Source: Nonomuraea deserti
GTDB lineage: Bacteria > Actinomycetota > Actinomycetes > Streptosporangiales > Streptosporangiaceae
Direction: 5' to 3'
Assembly (NCBI RefSeq): GCF_004348685.1
Contig: NZ_SMKO01000057.1
Span: 1-49,430 of the forward strand
Length of the DNA stretch: 49,430 bases
Both the position numbers and the translations under genes were made by a program. This document shows, one piece after another, positions 25,217-35,432 of this stretch. Numbering within the stretch: position 1 is the stretch's first letter; each line of letters begins with the position of its first letter. The notes beneath the pieces were generated by a model, which saw nothing but the letters and a program-made list of their open reading frames with translations, searched no databases and was not told where the DNA came from.

Positions 25217-26209
25217 GTGCGTCACCTCGAACGGACGGCGGCGTGCCTGACGGCGCTGATCGCCGTCCTGGCCACGACCCTGCCGAGCCCTCCGGCGTCC
25301 GCGACGGCCACGGCCGCCTACACCGTCTGGCACTGGAACGTGGCCGGCAACAAGATGCACCACGGCTCGACGAGCGACGGAATGGTCGCCGGGGCTGTGG
25401 CCTCGATCCTCAACCGCGACGCTGATCTCGTCGCGTTCAACGAGCTGTGCTGGGGACAGTACAGATCGATCCAGGCCGAGCTCCGGTCGGGAGGCTGGCC
25501 CGCCGATCCGACCAACTACTCCCGTTTCGCCACGATTCTCGGACCCACACCCGGCGTGTGCGACGGGAACGAGAACTACGGCAACGCCATCTTCAGCAAG
25601 CGGCCGCTGGGCCCGGCGAGCCGGTTCACCCTTCCGTCCGACGGCAGCCGGGAGCAGCGGAACCTCCTGTGCGGCCACCTGCTCGACGCACCCAGGGTGC
25701 GCTTCTGCACGACCCACATCACCCCGAGCAACGCGATCGGCGACAACGGGCAGAAACACAACGTCAACCAGCTGACCTTCGTGCTCGACCGGCTCGAAGG
25801 CTACGGCGCGGAGGGCGACACCGTGATCATCGCGGGCGACTTCAACGCGCAACCACATTACGGCAGGCTCAACACCTGGTACTCCAGCACGCTGGACACA
25901 GCCCACAACAGCGGAAACACCGGACATTATCGAGAATTGGACGACAATGACCTCGGCCACTGCCCGGGATACGGCGAGTGGACGGCGACGGGGACACCGT
26001 CACCGGCCCCGCCGTGTGCCGCCGTCCAGCCCCGGGCGAAGATCGACATGATCTTCGTACGCCAGGACCGGATCGCCGGCCCCTACATGGGGGACTCCCT
26101 CGGCATCTCCACGTCCTGCACGGGGATCCCGGCCACCGAGAAGTACCCCGCGGGGTCCTGCTCGGATCACCGCATCCTCTTCGGCACCGTCACCGTCACC
26201 GCCGGCTGA
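25217..26209 (+). CDS. Secreted EEP-family phosphodiesterase, second paralogue
   Basis: Exported EEP protein of 330 residues and a diverged paralogue of the 22312 gene. The signal peptide ends near ASATA. Landmarks are WHWNVAGNK, VAFNELCWGQY, TVIIAGDFNAQ, KIDMIFVRQ and CSDHRILFG. Cys pairs in the mature part suggest disulphides. GTG 25217 has AGGAG 5 bases upstream. The 50-base gap after the metallophosphatase has no terminator, so it is probably the third cistron of the operon. Substrate unknown. Confidence 0.85.
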   Translation: MRHLERTAACLTALIAVLATTLPSPPASATATAAYTVWHWNVAGNKMHHGSTSDGMVAGAVASILNRDADLVAFNELCWGQYRSIQAELRSGGWPADPTNYSRFATILGPTPGVCDGNENYGNAIFSKRPLGPASRFTLPSDGSREQRNLLCGHLLDAPRVRFCTTHITPSNAIGDNGQKHNVNQLTFVLDRLEGYGAEGDTVIIAGDFNAQPHYGRLNTWYSSTLDTAHNSGNTGHYRELDDNDLGHCPGYGEWTATGTPSPAPPCAAVQPRAKIDMIFVRQDRIAGPYMGDSLGISTSCTGIPATEKYPAGSCSDHRILFGTVTVTAG

Positions 26210-26325
26210 TCACGCCGGGATGCTCCACCACGGCCGCGCGACCTGCGGACGCCGGTGAGCACCCCTGCACTACGCCCGCCGAGCTGTTTCATGCGAAATG
26301 CCTGGTCAGGGAAGGCTTTCCTTCG

Positions 26326-26355
26326 TTGCGGATCTTGGCGGCATATGCCTACATT
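26326..26355 (+). promoter_or_regulatory. Candidate promoter of the VIT1/CCC1 gene
   Basis: TTGCGG (26326-26331) and TACATT (26350-26355) are spaced by 18 bases within the 179-base gap after the EEP gene, which otherwise holds nothing recognisable. Confidence 0.4.
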
Positions 26356-26375
26356 TCGGGATAAGGCACCCGAAA
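26354..26375 (+). promoter_or_regulatory. Perfect 7-bp inverted repeat in the VIT1/CCC1 leader
   Basis: TTTCGGG (26354-26360) and CCCGAAA (26369-26375) flank ATAAGGCA, just before the GGAGG ribosome site. It could be an operator or an RNA hairpin near the ribosome site. A very similar 17-base string recurs at 30028-30044. Confidence 0.5.
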
Positions 26376-26388
26376 GCGGAGGAACTGC

Positions 26389-27111
26389 ATGACCATCGAG
26401 CTCACCCGGCCGTACTCGCCCGAGAAGCATCACAGCCACCGGGACGTGACCGGCGGCTGGCTGCGTCCGGCCGTGTTCGGGGCGATGGATGGGCTCGTGT
26501 CCAATTTCGCGTTGATCGCCGGCGTCGTCGGCGCGGCGGGCGCCGGGCGCGGCGCGGTACTCGCGGGGTTCGCCGGTCTCGTCGCCGGCGCGTGTTCCAT
26601 GGCGGCCGGCGAGTACACGTCCGTGAAGTCCCAGACCGAGCTGATGCGGGCGGAGATCGCCGTCGAGCGGCGCGAGCTGGCCAGGAACCCCGAGGGCGAG
26701 CTGGCTGAGCTGGCGGCCCTCTACCAGGCGCGGGGGCTCGACCCCGCGCTGGCGCACCGGGTGGCCCAGGGGCTGTCCGCCGATCCCGAGCAGGCGCTGC
26801 GGGTCCACGTCCGCGAAGAGCTGGGCGTGGACCCCGACGACCTGCCCTCGCCGTACGTGGCGGCGGGGTCCTCGTTCTGCGCGTTCGCCGCGGGGGCGCT
26901 GGTGCCGCTGGCGCCCTTCCTCTTCGGAGCGTCAGGGCTGGCGGTGGCCCTGGTGATGAGCGTGCTGGGACTGTTCGGATTCGGGGCCACGGTGGCGCGG
27001 ATGACGGCGCGGCCGTGGTGGCTGGGCGGGCTGCGCCAGCTGGTGCTGGGTGTGGGGGCGGCGTCCGTCACCTTCGGACTGGGACACCTGCTCGGCGTAG
27101 CCGTCTCCTGA
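26389..27111 (+). CDS. VIT1/CCC1-family iron/manganese transporter
   Basis: Integral membrane metal carrier of 240 residues. The N-terminal half has two spans starting at GWLRPAVFGAMDGLVSNFALI and the family-typical GACSMAAGEYTSVKSQTE. A cytoplasmic metal-binding helical segment rich in Glu and Arg follows (about 85-155), then three C-terminal spans. Members export Fe2+ or Mn2+ from the cytoplasm or move it into stores. ATG 26389 is preceded by GGAGG at 6 bases. The inverted repeat in its leader may serve metal-responsive control. Confidence 0.92.
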   Translation: MTIELTRPYSPEKHHSHRDVTGGWLRPAVFGAMDGLVSNFALIAGVVGAAGAGRGAVLAGFAGLVAGACSMAAGEYTSVKSQTELMRAEIAVERRELARNPEGELAELAALYQARGLDPALAHRVAQGLSADPEQALRVHVREELGVDPDDLPSPYVAAGSSFCAFAAGALVPLAPFLFGASGLAVALVMSVLGLFGFGATVARMTARPWWLGGLRQLVLGVGAASVTFGLGHLLGVAVS

Positions 27112-27180
27112 TGGCGGCCACCGCGCGGATCGTATGCCACGGTCTTCCATGGCCACCGGACACGTCCCTGGAGAATGAGC

Positions 27181-27717
27181 ATGAGCAGCCCCCGTGAGCA
27201 CACGTTCCGTCCCGCCCGCCGTTCCGACGTCCCCGCGCTGGTCGACCTGGTGCAGTCGGCGTACCGGGGAGAGAGGAGCCGCAACGGGTGGACCGGTGAG
27301 GCGGATCTCCTCCAGGGGCAGCGCGTCGACGCGGCGATGGTGACCGAGATGATCGACGATCCGGCCACGACCGTGATCGTCGCCGAGGCCGGTGGCGTCA
27401 TGGTGGGCTGCTGCCAGGTCGAGCGCCATGACAGCCACGCCTACTTCGGGACGTTCGCCGTCGCGCCCGACCTGCAGGGCGCGGGCACGGGGCGGGCGCT
27501 GCTCGCCGAGGCCGAGCGGCTCGCCCGCGACGAGTGGGGGGCCGGCGAGCTGCGGATGACGGTGATCGTCCAGCGCGAGGACCTCATCGCCTGGTACGTG
27601 CGCCGCGGCTACGTCCGCACCGGCGAGGTGACGCCCTTCCCGTACGGCGATGAGCGGTTCGGCGTGCCCATGCGTGACGACCTGGCGTTCGAGACCCTGA
27701 CGAAGAAGCTCGGCTGA
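27181..27717 (+). CDS. GNAT-family N-acetyltransferase
   Basis: 178 residues with the whole GNAT fold: FRPARRSDVPALVDLV at the start, the acetyl-CoA loop VAPDLQGAGTGRALL (about 95-109) and the C-terminal WYVRRGYVRTGE typical of motif B. It transfers acetyl from acetyl-CoA to an amine; substrate unknown. ATG 27181 is chosen over ATG 27175 because GGAGA lies 6 bases before it. Only 8 bases separate it from the convergent kinase gene. Confidence 0.9.
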   Translation: MSSPREHTFRPARRSDVPALVDLVQSAYRGERSRNGWTGEADLLQGQRVDAAMVTEMIDDPATTVIVAEAGGVMVGCCQVERHDSHAYFGTFAVAPDLQGAGTGRALLAEAERLARDEWGAGELRMTVIVQREDLIAWYVRRGYVRTGEVTPFPYGDERFGVPMRDDLAFETLTKKLG

Positions 27718-27725
27718 CGCCGCGT

Positions 27726-29318
27726 TCAGCACATGGTCCACGAGGTGGACCGGCTCTTCCGCACCGGCGAGGTGAGCTGGAAGACGACCGTGTGCTCGGT
27801 GCCGAGGTCGGGGCTGATCTGCTCCTTCGAGCCGAAATAGTCGGACCGGGCGTGGGACGGGATCCGCCTCGACCCGCTCTCGATCACCTGGCCGTCGACC
27901 AGCCACCGGTAGGAGAACGGGGCGCCCATCTCGGACGCGTCCAGCCCGACGCCGAAGCCCAGCGAGCCCGTGTAACAGGTGACGCCCGCGCTGTTGATCT
28001 TGGACGCGCCGGCGACCCGGACGTAGGCGAGGCTGAACGAGGCGGCCTTCGTGCTCTTCTTGCTCGCGGTGGGCGACGGCCGCCTGGTCACCGGCTTCCT
28101 GGTCGCCGGCCTCCTCGTCGGCTCCGGGGTGCTCGTGGGCGTTCGCCGCGCGGCGGTGCGCTCCCGTGACGGCTGCGTGACGGGTCGCGAGCGCGTGGTC
28201 TCGGGAACGGCCGACGCCGTACGCGTCTTCTTCCTGGGCGGGGCGGTCCTCTCGCGCCGGGGCGTGGTGGTGGCGGAGGGGGACGGCTCGCTGGAGCCGG
28301 CGGCCAGCACCGACGGGGCGGGACTCCCGTCCGCCGAGGCGTTCCACACGACGACGCCGGCCGCCAGGCACACGGCGACCGCCCCGGAGACGGCGGCGAT
28401 CAGCGGCACCCGCGCTCTCGTGCGGCGCGGCGGAAGGGTGCCATGCGGCTCGCCGCCCACCGCGGGGTGCGGGTGACCGGGCGTGCCTGGCCGGGGGACT
28501 TGGGCGGCCTCCGGTGGCGTCCCGGCCGGGTGGGGCCGTGATCCGCCGAGCATGCGCAGCAGGACGTCCCGCATCCGCGGCCGGGCGGCCGGGTCCTTGG
28601 CCAGGCAGGCGTACACGACGTGGCGCAGCGGCTCCGGCAGGTCGCCCAGGAACGGTTCCTGGTTGAGCACCCGGTTGATGACCGCGGGCAGCGAGTCCTC
28701 GCCGAACGGCGGCGTGCCCGTCCCCGCGAACACCATGACCGACGCCCAGGCGAAGACGTCCGCCGCCGGGCCGACGTACGCGCCCGCGAGCTGCTCGGGG
28801 GCCATGTACGCGGGCGTCCCGACCACGCTGCTGGTCACGGTGACCGCGGAGTCGGCGAGGCGGGCGATGCCGAAGTCGACGACGCGCGGCCCGTCCCGTC
28901 CGAGCAGCACGTTGGAGGGCTTGAAGTCGCGGTGCACGACCCCCGCCTCGTGGATGGCGGCCAGCGCCGTGGCCGTGCTGACGGCCAGGCGCTGCAGATC
29001 GGCGCCGCGATGGGGGCCCGCCTCCTGCAGGGACGGGCCTTCGACGTACTCGCTGACGATGTACGGACGCCCGCTCATCGAGGCGTCGAGCACCTGCGCG
29101 ATGCAGAACGGCTCCACGCGCCGGGCCGCGGCGATCTCCTTGGCGAAGCCGTTGCCCCCGGCGACGGGCTGGCGCAGCACCTTGACGGCCACCGGCCGGC
29201 CGTCGGGGGCCTGTCCGAGGTAGACGGTGCCCTGGCCGCCCTCCCCGAGCCGCCCGACGAGCCGGTAGGCCGCGATCGCCTCAGGATCGTCTGGGCGCAG
29301 CGGCTCTGCGTTCGGCAT
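27726..29318 (-). CDS. Transmembrane serine/threonine protein kinase (PknB-like)
   Basis: Hanks-type kinase of about 530 residues. The cytoplasmic kinase domain (about 18-275) has the Gly loop GRLGEGGQG, Lys-46, the catalytic loop HRDFKPSN (129-136), DFG (148-150) and the APE motif (MAPEQ). A Pro/Arg-rich juxtamembrane stretch leads to one span (VPLIAAVSGAVAVCLAAGV). The extracellular part has a Thr/Ser/Arg/Pro-rich stalk and a Cys-containing sensor domain of about 105 residues (from about 425) that I do not recognise. No PASTA repeat is present. ATG 29318 has AGGAG 11 bases upstream; ATG 29357 is the alternative. Confidence 0.9.
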   Translation of the reverse strand: MPNAEPLRPDDPEAIAAYRLVGRLGEGGQGTVYLGQAPDGRPVAVKVLRQPVAGGNGFAKEIAAARRVEPFCIAQVLDASMSGRPYIVSEYVEGPSLQEAGPHRGADLQRLAVSTATALAAIHEAGVVHRDFKPSNVLLGRDGPRVVDFGIARLADSAVTVTSSVVGTPAYMAPEQLAGAYVGPAADVFAWASVMVFAGTGTPPFGEDSLPAVINRVLNQEPFLGDLPEPLRHVVYACLAKDPAARPRMRDVLLRMLGGSRPHPAGTPPEAAQVPRPGTPGHPHPAVGGEPHGTLPPRRTRARVPLIAAVSGAVAVCLAAGVVVWNASADGSPAPSVLAAGSSEPSPSATTTPRRERTAPPRKKTRTASAVPETTRSRPVTQPSRERTAARRTPTSTPEPTRRPATRKPVTRRPSPTASKKSTKAASFSLAYVRVAGASKINSAGVTCYTGSLGFGVGLDASEMGAPFSYRWLVDGQVIESGSRRIPSHARSDYFGSKEQISPDLGTEHTVVFQLTSPVRKSRSTSWTMC

Positions 29319-29430
29319 GAGGGGGATGACTCCTGTGGCGGCTGGGACGGAACTCATGCACCTTAACGGGATAAATCCCGACGCGTGGGCGTGTTACGTG
29401 ATCGACGCGCTCGCCTGCGGTCGCGCCGGC

Positions 29431-29967
29431 TCAGTAGCTGGGCGGAGTGGCGACGATCACGAAGTCGACCGGCTCGTCCCCGGTGTTGAGATAGCGGTGC
29501 GGCAGCGACGAGTCGAAGTAGCAGCTGTCCCCCGCCTCCAGCACGTGCTCGGCCCCGGACACCTCGACGACGAGCCGTCCCCGCAGCACGAGCACGCACT
29601 CCTCGGACGGGTGCGACCACGGCTCGGCGGCCGACGATCCGCCGGGCAGCAGGTGCCCTTCCAGCACCTCCAGCCGCCCGTGCCCGGGCGACACGCGGGT
29701 GTAGGTGATCCCGCCCGCGGGCGACCTGACCAGCATCCGCCCGTCGCGCCTGACCACGGCCACGGCGGCCGCGTCGGGCTCCTGGAACAGGCTGAACAGC
29801 GGCAGGTCGAGCACCTTCGCGATCTTCCTGAGCGTTTCCAGGCTGGGGTCGGCCAGGTCGCGCTCGACCTGGCTGATCAGCCCGCTCGACACGCCAGCCT
29901 CCGCGGCCAGCTGGGCGAGGGTCAGCCCGCGTCCGGTGCGGAGCTCACGGATCCTGGCGCCAATCAC
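29431..29967 (-). CDS. XRE-cupin transcriptional regulator
   Basis: 178 residues. An XRE helix-turn-helix (about 4-58, LAQLAAEAGVSSGLISQVER) precedes a C-terminal cupin (about 100-175, with WSHPSEECVLVLRGRL and LPHRYLN). This architecture often controls amino-acid or amine metabolism genes. GTG 29967 has AGGA 7 bases upstream. It is divergent from the PLP enzyme and amino-acid permease, its probable targets. Repeated GTTAA/GTTGAA strings in the 76-base gap are operator candidates. Confidence 0.9.
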   Translation of the reverse strand: MIGARIRELRTGRGLTLAQLAAEAGVSSGLISQVERDLADPSLETLRKIAKVLDLPLFSLFQEPDAAAVAVVRRDGRMLVRSPAGGITYTRVSPGHGRLEVLEGHLLPGGSSAAEPWSHPSEECVLVLRGRLVVEVSGAEHVLEAGDSCYFDSSLPHRYLNTGDEPVDFVIVATPPSY

Positions 29968-30006
29968 GCGCAGATCCTACCGGGCGTTAATGCCGTTGAA
30001 GAGATA

Positions 30007-30036
30007 TTGACCTGGTTAAATCGGTCCGGATAAGGT
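30007..30036 (+). promoter_or_regulatory. Strong promoter giving a leaderless PLP-enzyme transcript
   Basis: TTGACC (30007-30012) and TAAGGT (30031-30036) are 18 bases apart. The ATG at 30044 lies 8 bases after the -10 box, where transcription should begin, so the mRNA is probably leaderless. This rules against the in-frame GTG at 30035, which falls inside the -10 box. Confidence 0.65.
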
Positions 30037-30043
30037 GCCCGAA

Positions 30044-31177
30044 ATGTCGCATCTGCTGAACGCCACTCAGTTCCGGGCCGAGTTTCCCTCCCTGACCGAC
30101 TCCGTGCACCTGGCGAGCTGCAGCCAGGGCGCCCTGTCGTCGCGGCTCTCGTACGCGCTCCAGGAGATCGGCCATACGCTGCGCGACAGAGGCGCCCCCT
30201 GGGAGGTGTGGATGGCGGAGGTCGGTCGCGCCAGGCAGCGGTTCGCCCGGCTCATCGGCGCCGAGCCCGACGAGGTGGCCGTGCTGTCGTGCGCCTCGGA
30301 GGCCGCCTTCCAGGCCGCGTCGTCGCTCGACTGGTCGCGCCGTCCCGGCCTCGTCACCAACGACCTCGAGTTCCCGTCCATCGCGCACGTGTGGCTGGCC
30401 CAGCGCGGGCGCGGCGCCACGGTCAAGGTGGCCGCCGACACCGGAGAGAACGTCGCGGCCGAGGCGTACGAGCAGGTCGTCGACGAGACCGTCAACCTGG
30501 TGTCGGTGCCGCTGCACACCTACCGCAACGGCGCCCGCCTCCCGGTCGAGGACGTCGTCCGCCTGGCGCACGAGCAGGGCGCGCGCGTGTTCGTGGACGC
30601 CTACCAGGGCGCCGGCGTCACCCCGATCGACGTGAAACGGCTCGGCTGCGACTACCTGGCGGCCGGGTCGCTCAAATACCTGCTCGGCCTGCCCGGCATC
30701 GCGTTCCTCTACGTACGCGGCGGCATGGAGCAGCAGCGCGAGCCCGAGCTCACCGGCTGGTTCGGCCGCACCGACCCGTTCGCCTTCGACCCCCGGCTGC
30801 TCGACTTCCCCGCCGACGCCCGGCGCTTCGAGACCGGCACGCCGCCCATCCCGTCCGCCTACGCGGCCAACGCCGGATTCGACCTCGTCGAACGGGTCGG
30901 CATGGACGCCGTGGAGGAGCACGTGTCCGCCCTGGTCGAGGAGCTGGCGGAGCGGCTGTCAGCGGCCGGCGAGCGCGTGGCGAGCCCGGCGGGAGCACGC
31001 GGCCCGCAGGTGGCCATCGCCGACGACGACCCGGCCCGGCTGGCGGCCCGGCTGGCCGAGCGCCGCATCTGGACCGCGCCGCGGGGCGACCTGCTGCGGC
31101 TGTCCTTTCACTACTACAACGACCGGTCCGACGTGGACGCGGCCGTCGAAGCCATCAGCGCCTGCCGCCGGGCCTGA
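30044..31177 (+). CDS. Class V PLP-dependent aminotransferase/lyase
   Basis: 377 residues, fold type I PLP enzyme of the CsdA/NifS-like class V group. PLP contacts visible are VDAYQGAGVTPID (Asp under the pyridine ring) and the Schiff-base Lys in AAGSLKYLLGLPG. Members act as aminotransferases, cysteine/selenocysteine lyases or isopenicillin-N-epimerase-like enzymes; the reaction cannot be decided here. The start is ATG 30044 from the leaderless promoter. The amino-acid permease begins 20 bases after its stop, so both form an operon, probably for uptake and use of one amino acid under the XRE-cupin regulator. Confidence 0.88.
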   Translation: MSHLLNATQFRAEFPSLTDSVHLASCSQGALSSRLSYALQEIGHTLRDRGAPWEVWMAEVGRARQRFARLIGAEPDEVAVLSCASEAAFQAASSLDWSRRPGLVTNDLEFPSIAHVWLAQRGRGATVKVAADTGENVAAEAYEQVVDETVNLVSVPLHTYRNGARLPVEDVVRLAHEQGARVFVDAYQGAGVTPIDVKRLGCDYLAAGSLKYLLGLPGIAFLYVRGGMEQQREPELTGWFGRTDPFAFDPRLLDFPADARRFETGTPPIPSAYAANAGFDLVERVGMDAVEEHVSALVEELAERLSAAGERVASPAGARGPQVAIADDDPARLAARLAERRIWTAPRGDLLRLSFHYYNDRSDVDAAVEAISACRRA

Positions 31178-31197
31178 TCACCCCCGAAAGGTCTCTT

Positions 31198-32571
31198 GTG
31201 GACAACGCATTCGGATTGCGACGCAGGCTGACCGGGCGCCAGCTCACCATGATCGGGCTGGGCGGCGCGATCGGCACCGGGCTCTTCCTCGGCTCCAGCC
31301 TGGCGATCTCCCAGGCCGGCCCGGCGACCATCGTCGCCTACATCATCTGCGCGGGCGTCGCCCTGGTGATCGGCTGGTCGCTGGCCGAGATGGTCGTCGT
31401 CCACCCCGAGGCGGGCGCCTTCGGCGTCATCGCGCACCGGTACCTCGGCCCGTGGGCCGGGTTCGTGGTCCGGTGGACGTACTGGACGATCCAGGTCATC
31501 GCCATCGGCGGCGAGGTCATCGCGGCCGGGATCTACGTGCAGTTCTGGTGGCCGTCGCTGCCGCTGTGGTTGCCCGTCACCGTGTTCTCTGCCGTGGTGC
31601 TCGTTGTGAACACCGCCGCGGTCAAGCTGTTCGGCGAGGTCGAGTACTGGTTCGCGATGATCAAGGTGGTGGCGATCATCGTGTTCATCCTGCTCGGCGT
31701 GCTGCTCGTCACCGTCGGCCTGCCCGGCGCGGGAGCCACCGGCGTCTCGAACCTCACCGCGCACGGCGGCTTCCTGCCCAACGGGATGAGCGGGCTGTTC
31801 CTCGCCATGGTGTTCGTGCTGTTCAGCTACATCGGCACCGAGGTCGTCTCGGTCACCGCCGCCGAGTCGGAGAACCCGGTGCGCGACATCCCGCGCGCCG
31901 CCCACCGCATGGTCACCCGGCTGGCCCTCTTCTACGTGCTGGCCATCGCGATCGTGCTCACGGTGGTGCCGTGGACCACCACCGCCCAGGGCGGCTCCGT
32001 GACCGAGAGCCCGTTCGTCAGCGTGTTCTCCGCCGCGGGCATCCCGGCCGCGGCGACCGTCATGAACTTCGTCGTGCTGACCGCCGCGCTGTCCAGCGCC
32101 AACACGAACCTCTACCTGACCACCAGGATGATGCACTCGCTCGCCGCCAACAGGTACGCCCCCGCCTGGACCGGGCGGCTCAGCGCGGCCGGCGTGCCGC
32201 GCAACGCGCTCGCGCTGTCGGCGCTCGGCCTCGCGCTCGCCGCGGTCGTGTCGGCGGCCAGCGAGAGCGAGGCCTACCTGGCGCTGTTCGGCGTCTCGGT
32301 GTTCGGCGCGCTGGTCGTGTGGCTGCTGATCCTCCTCACGCACCACGCCTTCCGGCGCACCCGCGCCGCGCAGGGGCTGCCGCCCTCGCCGGTCCGGCTC
32401 TGGGGCGCGCCCGTCACGTCGGGGCTCGTGATGATCTTCCTCGCCGCGGTGCTCGTCTCGACGTTGTTCATCGAGTCGCTGCGGCCGGCGTGGTGGGCGG
32501 GCGTCCCGTTCTTCGTGATCGTCAGCCTCGCGTACGCCGTCATCTCCCGCCGCTCGAGGTCAACGGTGTAG
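31198..32571 (+). CDS. APC-family amino-acid permease
   Basis: 457 residues, about 12 membrane spans, amino acid/polyamine/organocation superfamily. The N-terminus (LRRRLTGRQLTMIGLGGAIG) and the first-helix motif IGTGLFLGSS are characteristic of the AAT group (GABA, aromatic and branched amino-acid permeases). GTG 31198 has AAAGG 6 bases upstream. It is second in the operon with the class V PLP enzyme. It ends exactly where the convergent LysE gene ends, leaving no intergenic base. Confidence 0.93.
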   Translation: MDNAFGLRRRLTGRQLTMIGLGGAIGTGLFLGSSLAISQAGPATIVAYIICAGVALVIGWSLAEMVVVHPEAGAFGVIAHRYLGPWAGFVVRWTYWTIQVIAIGGEVIAAGIYVQFWWPSLPLWLPVTVFSAVVLVVNTAAVKLFGEVEYWFAMIKVVAIIVFILLGVLLVTVGLPGAGATGVSNLTAHGGFLPNGMSGLFLAMVFVLFSYIGTEVVSVTAAESENPVRDIPRAAHRMVTRLALFYVLAIAIVLTVVPWTTTAQGGSVTESPFVSVFSAAGIPAAATVMNFVVLTAALSSANTNLYLTTRMMHSLAANRYAPAWTGRLSAAGVPRNALALSALGLALAAVVSAASESEAYLALFGVSVFGALVVWLLILLTHHAFRRTRAAQGLPPSPVRLWGAPVTSGLVMIFLAAVLVSTLFIESLRPAWWAGVPFFVIVSLAYAVISRRSRSTV

Positions 32572-33207
32572 CTAGGGGTTGCCGGAGGTGGCCAGCTTGA
32601 CGCCCAGGGCGATCAGGGCGGCGCCCGTCAGGCCGTCCACGGCCTTGCGTACGGCGGGCCTGGCGAAGATCTTGCGGAGTGTCCCCACGATGTTGGCCAC
32701 CACCAGGAACCACGCGACCGTGCCCGCCAGCGCGATCACCGACAGCACCAGGGTGTCCGGCAGCGAGGCGCCGGAGCTGACGAACTGGGGCATGAGGGCC
32801 ACGAAGAACAGGGCGGCCTTGGGGTTGAGCACGTTGGTGAGCAGCCCTTCCGCGAACGCCGCCCACGCTCCCTGCCCTCCCGGGTCCGGCACGTCGAGCG
32901 TCAGGTCGCCGCCCCGGCGCAGGGCGGCGCGCAGCGCCTTGACCCCGAGGTAGAGCAGGTAGGCCGCGCCGGCCACCTTCACCACGGTGAACGCGATGGC
33001 CGAGGCGGCCAGCAGCGCAGCGACGCCGGTGGCCGCGGCCACCACCCAGACGAAGACGCCCACGGAGATCCCCGTCGCCGCCGCCATGCCGTGCCCGCGC
33101 CCGGAGACGGCCGAGCGGCGTACGACGACCGCGAAGTCGGGGCCGGGCGCCATGGCGCCGAGCAGCACCACCCCGCCGAAAGCGACAAGCTGCGTCACAG
33201 AGGTCAT
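32572..33207 (-). CDS. LysE/RhtB-family amino-acid exporter
   Basis: 211 residues with about six spans. The N-terminal VVLLGAMAPGPDFAVVVRRS and the central LLTNVLNPKAALFF are the family hallmarks. Members export amino acids or homoserine lactones; the cargo is unknown. ATG 33207 is favoured because AAGGTGG lies about 5 bases before it; GTG 33216 is in frame but has no site. Tail-to-tail with the importing permease, it may relieve overload of the same amino acid. Confidence 0.92.
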   Translation of the reverse strand: MTSVTQLVAFGGVVLLGAMAPGPDFAVVVRRSAVSGRGHGMAAATGISVGVFVWVVAAATGVAALLAASAIAFTVVKVAGAAYLLYLGVKALRAALRRGGDLTLDVPDPGGQGAWAAFAEGLLTNVLNPKAALFFVALMPQFVSSGASLPDTLVLSVIALAGTVAWFLVVANIVGTLRKIFARPAVRKAVDGLTGAALIALGVKLATSGNP

Positions 33208-33280
33208 GGCGTCCACCTTACGGGCCCCGTGTCCCTCGATCGCCCGGCGTCCCGTGTCCGTTCCGGCGGCGAGACGGCGG

Positions 33281-33637
33281 TCAGTGCCTGCGCCGGCGGC
33301 GCCGCTTGAGGATGGAACGCACGGTCAGCAGGAGCACGACGGCCACGATCTGGCCGCCGATGACGATGCGGTTGACGTCGACGGCGGGCCGCCATTGGGC
33401 CTCGCCGTTTATGAGCACGAACACGCCCGCCGGAGTGGCGCTGAACCCGAAGCCGCCCCCGCTGCCCTCCCCCTTCTCGCCCTTCTCCTTCGCGCCCTGC
33501 CCTTGGCCGCCGCCGCCTCCTTGGGCGACCCTGGCGACGGGGATGACGACGATGTCACCGTGGTGAATGGGCTCGCCGAACACACGGTTGACGGTCGCCG
33601 CGTCCTTGGACTGCTCCACCAGCTCCATGATGTCCAT
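33281..33637 (-). CDS. GerW-family (YtfJ-like) sporulation protein
   Basis: 118 residues. MELVEQSKDAATVNRVFGEPI followed by IVVIPVARV, a Gly/Lys-rich loop (about 40-65) and SATPAGVFVLINGEAQW is the GerW/YtfJ pattern. The C-terminus has a hydrophobic segment and ends in a run of Arg with Lys and His, suggesting membrane or nucleic-acid contact. In Bacillus YtfJ affects spore germination; actinomycete members are uncharacterised. ATG 33637 gives the family N-terminus. It lies 52 bases before the pgi stop (reading leftward), so it may be a second cistron after pgi. Confidence 0.88.
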   Translation of the reverse strand: MDIMELVEQSKDAATVNRVFGEPIHHGDIVVIPVARVAQGGGGGQGQGAKEKGEKGEGSGGGFGFSATPAGVFVLINGEAQWRPAVDVNRIVIGGQIVAVVLLLTVRSILKRRRRRRH

Positions 33638-33689
33638 GCCCCCATCGTGGCCCCGCGCCGCCCGCCTGGCCAATGTCGCAGGTGCGGGC

Positions 33690-35333
<1,644 letters not shown>

Positions 35334-35432
35334 GCTCTTCCTCCTCGCGTCGCCAAACCGATCACCATCGTCCCGTAACCACGTACCCCCCGGCGTTGAT
35401 TCCGCGCGTGGCGGAGGAGACCTTTTGCGTAC

